Below, piece after piece: positions 58,931-64,000 of a DNA stretch of 64,000 nucleotides. Position numbers and translations under genes: made by a program. The notes under the pieces were generated by a model. It worked only from the letters and a program-made list of their open reading frames with translations, was not told the DNA's origin and ran no database searches. The DNA is from Chitinophagaceae bacterium (lineage in GTDB: Bacteria > Bacteroidota > Bacteroidia > Chitinophagales > Chitinophagaceae). The stretch is taken from contig JAIEMP010000001.1 of NCBI GenBank assembly GCA_019752045.1, forward strand, positions 1 to 64,000, given 5' to 3'. Within the stretch, counting starts at the first letter, position 1; every line of letters begins with the position of its first letter.

Positions 58931-59437
58931 TTGACACGAATAGGTCTTATTTCCGATACACATGGTTTTTTAGATCCGCAGGTCTTTGATCATTTTAAAC
59001 AATGTGATGAGATATGGCATGCAGGTGATTTTGGTGATGAAGAAATTGCAAGGAGATTAAAAGAAGAAAAAAAACTGAAAGGAGTGTTTGGAAATATTGA
59101 TGGCATTGAACTGCGTTCAGTGTTTCCGGAACAGTTGGTTTTTTATTGTGAAGAAGTAAAAGTAATGATGCGGCATATTGGCGGCTCTCCGCCCAACTAT
59201 AATCCGGAGACCAGAAAAGAATTGCATCTGCACCAGCCCAAACTTTTCATCGCCGGGCATTCGCATATTTTAAAAGTGATGTATGATGAGAAGATCAATT
59301 GTTTGCACATGAACCCCGGTGCTGCAGGAAAACATGGCTGGCATAAAGTACGCACCATCATCCGCTTTGTTATTGATGGCAGTAATATGAAAGATTGTGA
59401 AGTAATTGAACTGGGAAAACGATCCTCCATGCAATGA
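58931..59437 (+). CDS. YfcE/MJ0936-type metallophosphoesterase
   Basis: The protein has 168 residues and its start codon is TTG at 58931. Metal-ligand motifs are in order: LISDTHG, HAGDFGD, GNIDG, MRHIGG, and GHSHILK. This is a compact calcineurin-like phosphoesterase active on phosphodiesters in related enzymes. The natural substrate is unknown. It is followed by a strong bidirectional terminator. Confidence 0.9.
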   Translation: MTRIGLISDTHGFLDPQVFDHFKQCDEIWHAGDFGDEEIARRLKEEKKLKGVFGNIDGIELRSVFPEQLVFYCEEVKVMMRHIGGSPPNYNPETRKELHLHQPKLFIAGHSHILKVMYDEKINCLHMNPGAAGKHGWHKVRTIIRFVIDGSNMKDCEVIELGKRSSMQ

Positions 59438-59461
59438 CCATTCAGTCAAACATTGTTGAAT

Positions 59462-59493
59462 AAAAAAGGAGAACATGTCTGTTCTCCTTTTTT
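59462..59493. terminator. Bidirectional intrinsic terminator
   Basis: AAAAAAGGAGAAC and GTTCTCCTTTTTT pair perfectly around ATGTCT between convergent genes. Confidence 0.9.
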
Positions 59494-59500
59494 GAATGTT

Positions 59501-59935
59501 TTACATGCCGGGAAATAAGGGCCTTGCAATGGCTTCACGGAAAGGCCATGGCACTGCTGCAAGAATCAATACGAATGCTACAATGTAAAGCCACATTGCA
59601 GCAGAATAGCTTGCCAGCTTTGCTTTTTTTCGGGCTACAGTAATGAAGATCACAGCAAGAATCATCATACTGAAATGTTCTACCGCCCAGAAACGCATGG
59701 CTGTATTTTTCATCACCTCTCCCATGCCCAGGTTCTGAATATTTTTTAAGCCCCACGGACCGGCAATCCATTGGTACAATCCAATTAAAAAGGTTGTATG
59801 TGCAGCTATGAGTAACCAAAGACTTGATTTTTTAATCCCGTCTTTTTTAGTGATTGCCTGAAACAGAGCAACGATCAGCAGAATTAAAATAACCCAACGC
59901 AGCACATTATGTAAATGAAGCAATCCTGTGTACAT
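59501..59935 (-). CDS. Hypothetical four-helix membrane protein
   Basis: The 144-residue protein has four transmembrane helices and conserved histidines in the helices (LHLHNVLRW, AAHTTFLIGLYQW, WAVEHFSMMILAV). The layout is that of small haem-b-type or uncharacterised Bacteroidota membrane proteins. No cofactor motif is certain. It stands alone downstream of a promoter shared with the divergent gene. Function unknown. Confidence 0.65.
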   Translation of the reverse strand: MYTGLLHLHNVLRWVILILLIVALFQAITKKDGIKKSSLWLLIAAHTTFLIGLYQWIAGPWGLKNIQNLGMGEVMKNTAMRFWAVEHFSMMILAVIFITVARKKAKLASYSAAMWLYIVAFVLILAAVPWPFREAIARPLFPGM

Positions 59936-60051
59936 AGAAATTGATGATTTATTATGAAGAAATGTTAAGAATACACAAATTAAGGCCGGGAAAGGAATTC
60001 TGCAAAAACAGTTTCAAAAAAAGAATTAAATTCATATTTCAAACAGCAACT

Positions 60052-60435
60052 ATGAAACAGCTTTTATCCACACTGGCCTTTTTATGCATTCTGCAGTTTG
60101 CTATTGCACAAAACATACACACTGTGAGCGATACAATTCCTTATACCCTGCAGAATCAATTGCTGCTTCCAAAGATGAAGATTGCAAAAACAGAAAGAGG
60201 AACGGTTTACCTGCTGCCGCAGGATCGTATGCCCGTGCTTGTACCAGACAGTTCCATGGCATATCATATGCCTGTAAAAAAATTAAACGGAAATTCAACC
60301 ACACAAATACCCAATCCTTATTATCCTTACAGACAGTTTAACATACAACCCAAGCCGGGTTATGATTTTAAAATTGAACCAACCATTCCATTTAAAAAGC
60401 GGAGCGACGAAAAAGAAAATTTACAAAAGGATTAA
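60052..60435 (+). CDS. Hypothetical secreted protein
   Basis: The start at 60052 (MKQLLSTLAFLCILQFAIAQ) provides a clean signal peptide and 127 residues; an upstream reading from 59941 adds a basic, improbable leader. The mature part is low-complexity and Pro-rich (MPVLVPDSSMAYHMPVKKL, NPYYPYRQFNIQPKPGY) with no domain recognised. Function unknown. Confidence 0.6.
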   Translation: MKQLLSTLAFLCILQFAIAQNIHTVSDTIPYTLQNQLLLPKMKIAKTERGTVYLLPQDRMPVLVPDSSMAYHMPVKKLNGNSTTQIPNPYYPYRQFNIQPKPGYDFKIEPTIPFKKRSDEKENLQKD

Positions 60436-60470
60436 AAGAAACGCCCATTCAATGTACTTGCGTTCAGTTT

Positions 60471-60536
60471 TCATCACTCACCATTCACTCATCGCTCATT
60501 ACTCATCACTCATTACTCATCACTCATCACTCATCT
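60471..60536. repeat. ACTCATC-type tandem repeat
   Basis: Repeated TCACTCAT / TACTCATC units (about eight) between two genes. Variable-number simple repeat. Confidence 0.65.
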
Positions 60537-60538
60537 AA

Positions 60539-61645
60539 TCACTCCACCCAATCTGCAATAAAAATATTGGTATCTCTTGTGCCGCCGTTATTGCGGTTGC
60601 TGCAAAACACAATCTTTTTTCCGTTGGGGCTAAACATCGGGAATGCATCAAAGCCTTTATCACGGCTGATCTTGGTTAAGTTGCTTCCATCTTCATTCAT
60701 TGTATACAAATTAAACGGAAATCCACGTTTGTATTCGTGATTGCTTGCAAAGATGATGCGTTTGTTATCGGGCATATAAGCTGGTGCCCAATTGGCTTGT
60801 CCGAATGTTGAAACCTGTTTGGGGCTTGATCCATCTGCATTGGCAATCCAGACTTCCATATTCGTTGGCGCAACCAAACCTTGGGCGAGTAACTCTTTGT
60901 ATTCTTTGATCTCTGCTTCAGTCTTTGGACGACTTGCACGCCAGATGATTTTTTTACCATTGGGGCTGAACCATGCACCACCATCATAACCCGGTAAGTT
61001 GGTGATGCGTTTTTCTTTTCCTGTTTTCAGATCCATCACATACAAATCAATATCACCATCTTTTGTACTGGTGTACAGCATTTTTTTTCCATCGGGCGAA
61101 ATGGTTGCTTCAGCATCATATCCTTTGCTCTTTGTGAGTTGCTTTACAATTTTTCCATTGAGATCGGCCATAAAAATATCGTAGCTGTCGTACAAAGGCC
61201 AGATGTATTTGTTGCCATACTTTTTTCTATCCGGCACCGGCGGACAACTATCAGCACCCAAATGTGTGGAAGCATAAATGACATGTTTGCCATCTTTCAT
61301 AAACGCACCGCAGGTTGTTCTTCCTTTACCAGTACTCACCAGTTTGGGCACAAATTTTTCGCCTGCTTTGCTTGGAATTTTTCCAATATATATCTGGTCG
61401 CAAGGAATTCCTTCTTTAGCATATGTTTTTTGAAAGATGAGCCATTTACCATCATAACTGAAATACGCTTCGGCATTATCGCCGCCAAACGTCAACTGCT
61501 GCATGTTTTTAAAATGCTGCTCATCGGGATACAAAATGGTATCTGCTGCTATCCGTTCACTGCTAACGACAGCATCTGATTTAGATAAAAAAGAAACGGA
61601 AACAACAGCAAGCAAAATAAACAACAGAGATCCCAGAGGTTTCAT
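60539..61645 (-). CDS. TolB-like PD40 beta-propeller protein
   Basis: The 368-residue protein has a signal-peptide-like N-terminus (LGSLLFILLAVVSVSFLS). Repeated PD40/WD40-like blades follow, each with a motif like SPDGKKMLYTS (residues 186-196) or FSPNGKKIIWRAS near 227 and FSPNGKKIVFCSNRN near 340. YVMDLKTGKEKRITN separates blades. Without a TolB N-terminal domain or a Tol operon, it is likely a periplasmic propeller of unknown partner. Confidence 0.82.
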   Translation of the reverse strand: MKPLGSLLFILLAVVSVSFLSKSDAVVSSERIAADTILYPDEQHFKNMQQLTFGGDNAEAYFSYDGKWLIFQKTYAKEGIPCDQIYIGKIPSKAGEKFVPKLVSTGKGRTTCGAFMKDGKHVIYASTHLGADSCPPVPDRKKYGNKYIWPLYDSYDIFMADLNGKIVKQLTKSKGYDAEATISPDGKKMLYTSTKDGDIDLYVMDLKTGKEKRITNLPGYDGGAWFSPNGKKIIWRASRPKTEAEIKEYKELLAQGLVAPTNMEVWIANADGSSPKQVSTFGQANWAPAYMPDNKRIIFASNHEYKRGFPFNLYTMNEDGSNLTKISRDKGFDAFPMFSPNGKKIVFCSNRNNGGTRDTNIFIADWVE

Positions 61646-61725
61646 GACCGGTAATTTTGGTAAATGTATTTTCTAAAAGCGCTGCAAATGTCAGGAAATT
61701 GTAAGAACCCTGAGCTTAAAATAAT

Positions 61726-61733
61726 TAGTTTTG
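61726..61733 (+). promoter_or_regulatory. -7 box just before the TPR lipoprotein gene
   Basis: TAGTTTTG ends 4 bp before the ATG at 61738, with TTG 24 bp upstream. If used, the mRNA would start at or inside the start codon, so a downstream start or leaderless translation must be considered. Confidence 0.4.
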
Positions 61734-61737
61734 CGCC

Positions 61738-62559
61738 ATGCATTTGAAAGCAGCCCTCAGCATCAGTATCATCAGTTTATTTTTTGCAGCCTGTACCAAT
61801 AATGGAACAGTAAAAAACGAACCCGTTGCAGATACTGCTTCCACAACACCGCAGATCCGTGATCTTGAAACAAAACTAAACCAAGAACCCTATTCTGATA
61901 GTTTACGTGAAGGCCTTGTGCAGGAACTTGTGCTAACCAATCAATACGATAAAGCATTAGCGCAAATAGATCAGCTGTTGAAAAAAGAACCCAACAGTCC
62001 GGCGTATTTGTTTATGAAAGCAGATGCATTGGAAAAGAAAGCTGATACAGCCAGTGCCATCAGTTATTATAAACAGGCAATTAATGCAGCAGGTTTATTT
62101 ACCGAAGCTCAGTTACGGTTGGCATCACTCTATGCAGAAACAGGAAATAAAATGGCGGTGAAGCTTTGTGATATATTGCTGAAAGAGCCAACTGCTGTAA
62201 AAATGCGCAGCGATATTTTATTTGTAAAAGCTGCTTATTTCAAAAAAATAAATGATGCAGCTAAAGCCACGGCCCTGTACAACCAGATCATTCGTGAAGA
62301 CTATACCTATTTAGAAGCTTATATTGAAAAAGGATTGATTTTTTATGACATGGGCAAATTTGCTGAAGCTCATAAGCTGTTTGAACGGACCACCAACATC
62401 AGCAATCAATTTGCTGATGGTTATTTCTGGATGGCCAAAACCGAAGAGAAGATGAACAAAACACAAGAGGCGATTGACAACTATAAACGTTCACTTGCAT
62501 TGGATCAATCAATCACAGAAGCAAAAGATGCGTTGAAACGGTTAGATGTGATGAAATGA
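61738..62559 (+). CDS. TPR lipoprotein
   Basis: The 273-residue lipoprotein has a signal peptide with lipobox AAC at C19, then about six TPR units from residue 45 to 270. Examples are YDKALAQIDQLLKKEPNSPAYLFMKADAL, KATALYNQIIREDYTYLEAYIEKGL and TQEAIDNYKRSLALDQSITEAKDAL. It is likely a scaffold on the periplasmic face of a membrane; the partner is unknown. Confidence 0.85.
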   Translation: MHLKAALSISIISLFFAACTNNGTVKNEPVADTASTTPQIRDLETKLNQEPYSDSLREGLVQELVLTNQYDKALAQIDQLLKKEPNSPAYLFMKADALEKKADTASAISYYKQAINAAGLFTEAQLRLASLYAETGNKMAVKLCDILLKEPTAVKMRSDILFVKAAYFKKINDAAKATALYNQIIREDYTYLEAYIEKGLIFYDMGKFAEAHKLFERTTNISNQFADGYFWMAKTEEKMNKTQEAIDNYKRSLALDQSITEAKDALKRLDVMK

Positions 62560-62560
62560 T

Positions 62561-62645
62561 GCCTGCCCGCCGAAACTTTAGTGAAGGCGGGAGTGATGAG
62601 TAAATGCCCGCCAGAATGAATAACGTTCGGACTGGCTTAATTACT
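62561..62645. repeat. CTTTAG-core palindromic repeat after the TPR gene
   Basis: GCCTGCCCGCCGAAACTTTA followed by GTGAAGGCGGGAG: CCCGCC (62566-62571) pairs with GGCGGG (62586-62591). A second ATGCCCGCCAG follows. Related in reverse orientation to 25697-25730. At 62701-62729 a tandem ACAACTACAAACTA repeat precedes rpe. Confidence 0.6.
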
Positions 62646-62737
62646 TAGACCAATAAAAACAGAAATCTGTTCTCTGTGTTCTTAGAAAACAGGCATGAGG
62701 ACAACTACAAACTAACAACTACAAACTATAAATTATT

Positions 62738-63388
62738 ATGCCCATCATTGCTCCATCTCTCCTCTCAGCTAATTTCTTAAACCTGCAAGCCGATTGCGAT
62801 ATGCTCAACGCAAGTGAAGCAGACTGGTATCATCTGGATGTGATGGACGGCCGATTTGTTCCCAACATCAGCTTTGGACCCATGCTCATTGATTTTTTCC
62901 GCAAAGCAACTGCAAAAGTGTGCGATGTGCATTTAATGATTGAAGAACCGGAAAAATATGCTGAAGCATTTCAAAAAGCCGGCGCAGATATACTCACTGT
63001 ACATTACGAAGCATGTACACACCTGCACCGCAATATTCAACAGATAAAAGGTTTGGGTATGAAGGCAGGCGTAGCACTAAACCCACACACACCTGTTGAA
63101 TTATTAAAAGATATATTGGCAGATATTGATCTGGTTTGTTTAATGAGTGTGAACCCGGGTTTTGGCGGACAATCATTTATTCCCAACACCATCAACAAAA
63201 TAAAAGACCTGCGAAAGATGATTGATGAGAAAGGATTGAAAGTAGATATTGAAATTGATGGCGGTGTTACGTTAGAGAATGCAAAAAGCATTCTTGATGC
63301 CGGGGCAACGGTGCTGGTGGCAGGTAATACGGTGTTTAAATCGGCAAATCCAACAGAAACCATTACGTTGTTAAAAAACATCAGGTAA
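62738..63388 (+). CDS. rpe: Ribulose-phosphate 3-epimerase
   Basis: The 216-residue TIM-barrel enzyme interconverts ribulose-5-phosphate and xylulose-5-phosphate in the pentose phosphate pathway. It starts MPIIAPSLLSANFLNLQAD and has WYHLDVMDGRFVPNISFGP near residue 31. CDVHLMIEEPE near residue 66 and VCLMSVNPGFGGQSFIPN near residue 131 follow. VDIEIDGGVTLENA near residue 168 carries catalytic His and Asp ligands. Confidence 0.96.
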   Translation: MPIIAPSLLSANFLNLQADCDMLNASEADWYHLDVMDGRFVPNISFGPMLIDFFRKATAKVCDVHLMIEEPEKYAEAFQKAGADILTVHYEACTHLHRNIQQIKGLGMKAGVALNPHTPVELLKDILADIDLVCLMSVNPGFGGQSFIPNTINKIKDLRKMIDEKGLKVDIEIDGGVTLENAKSILDAGATVLVAGNTVFKSANPTETITLLKNIR

Positions 63389-63423
63389 AGCAGCGGCTAA
63401 GTTCATATTTATGTCATAGATGT

Positions 63424-63873
63424 ATGAAACACACCCTCTTCATTTTATTATTATTTGTTTTAGCATCCTGTAATTATCCCTGTGCGCCTTCTGATGGTTT
63501 GCAAATGGAGCTTGTTGGTTTCACACAACTGGAAGCAGATACGATTTTGCTGAAGAAATTTGAAAAAGGCAGTGACTTTACAAGGGCTATTGACAGCTTG
63601 ATCATTGACAGCAATATAACCCGTTACGGTTTGGTCAACGATACATTGAAATTAGAATATAGTTTAGGGACAACAAAACTTTTAAGCAAATACGATTACC
63701 GCATCAGTATTCCACCAACAAACTCAATCTATGTCATTACTGAAATAAATGAGCCGCAAAAGGAAGGCAGGCAATCAACTAGAAAAATCATGTGCGGCAA
63801 CAGTATTCAATCCTGTAAAATAAACGGAACAGAAACTCCATTACGTTTTGAGCGGTTATATCTGAAAAAATAA
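63424..63873 (+). CDS. Hypothetical lipoprotein
   Basis: The protein has 149 residues. The lipobox LASC places the lipidated cysteine at C16, followed by NYPCAP. The mature part is beta-rich without a recognisable domain. It starts 35 bp after rpe on the same strand. Function unknown. Confidence 0.65.
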   Translation: MKHTLFILLLFVLASCNYPCAPSDGLQMELVGFTQLEADTILLKKFEKGSDFTRAIDSLIIDSNITRYGLVNDTLKLEYSLGTTKLLSKYDYRISIPPTNSIYVITEINEPQKEGRQSTRKIMCGNSIQSCKINGTETPLRFERLYLKK

Positions 63874-63926
63874 GTACCGAAGGGGGGTAATATGCTTTTA
63901 TTTAAATTTCTTAACTTTAACTGCGT

Positions 63927-64000
63927 ATGACCGATAAGGATTTATATATTGAAATTAAAGAACTTCCTCCCGCTCTTAAAAAAGAGGTTAAGCTGTTTAT
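63927..64000 (+). CDS. DUF2281-like antitoxin (partial, cut by window end)
   Basis: The first 24 codons read MTDKDLYIEIKELPPALKKE and continue VKLF. They resemble DUF2281 proteins, small antitoxin-like partners often followed by a PIN toxin. The gene runs off the window. Confidence 0.5.
   Translation, partial: MTDKDLYIEIKELPPALKKEVKLF

Overview
The window looks like a chromosomal segment of a Bacteroidota bacterium, most likely family Chitinophagaceae. This is inferred from several things. Many genes have a -7 box of the form TAnnTTTG, in several cases with an upstream TTG or TTTG, and Shine-Dalgarno sequences are not conspicuous. The gene content fits: sufBCDS, rpmJ-rpsM-rpsK-rpsD-rpoA-rplQ, DUF2723, DUF3810, choice-of-anchor I and ORF6N proteins, and many small lipoproteins with S/A-C lipoboxes. 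Base composition is moderately AT-rich, and spacers are crowded with short GC-rich palindromic repeats. I see no insertion sequence, prophage or CRISPR array.

Layout. 0.2-5.3 kb: DUF2723 membrane glycosyltransferase-like protein, a DUF62 SAM hydrolase and an SDR oxidoreductase. 5.4-7.3 kb: tRNA-Lys(UUU) with promoter and terminator, then DUF177-rpmF-plsX. 7.5-17.6 kb: DUF3810 protease-like protein, dcd, a phosphopantetheinyl transferase, murB, a toxin-antitoxin pair, an M23 peptidase, priA, an acylglycerophosphate acyltransferase and a membrane-anchored DUF4258 protein. 17.8-19.9 kb: mtaB, carrying an in-frame repeat insertion, and a hypothetical protein. 27.4-19.9 kb (minus strand): a SUF iron-sulphur operon sufB-C-D-S-E-DUF59-bacilliredoxin-rrf2. 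Its promoter is covered by two tandem 22-bp inverted repeats, and its large spacers hold palindromic repeats. 27.6-36.8 kb: ORF6N protein, a frameshifted choice-of-anchor I lipoprotein, scoAB, a hybrid histidine kinase, an RlmI-like methyltransferase and a LuxE-like acyl-activating protein.

36.8-47.5 kb (plus strand): a lipoprotein, a UbiA-like membrane protein and an M42 aminopeptidase, then a cell-surface glycan module. The module has a 57-residue DPGSGS membrane protein, a methyltransferase whose N-terminal half carries a kinase-like catalytic loop, two paralogous membrane alkaline-phosphatase-superfamily proteins, UDP-galactopyranose mutase, a GT39-like transferase and a GT2 transferase. 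47.5-54.4 kb (minus strand): aroQ, carA, an outer-membrane protein, and the infA-rpmJ-rpsM-rpsK-rpsD-rpoA-rplQ operon. 54.5-64 kb: lipoproteins and beta-barrel proteins, homogentisate dioxygenase, a bestrophin-like channel, a YfcE-type phosphoesterase, a TolB-like propeller, a TPR lipoprotein, rpe, and the start of a DUF2281-like gene.

The most interesting features are the repeat biology, the suf operator and the 39-47 kb glycan module. One family of hairpins follows stop codons and another precedes start codons. A stop-side copy has been taken in frame into mtaB, and a different module appears to sit in the tail of rplQ. Functional statements are read from sequence motifs and family knowledge; no database search was run.
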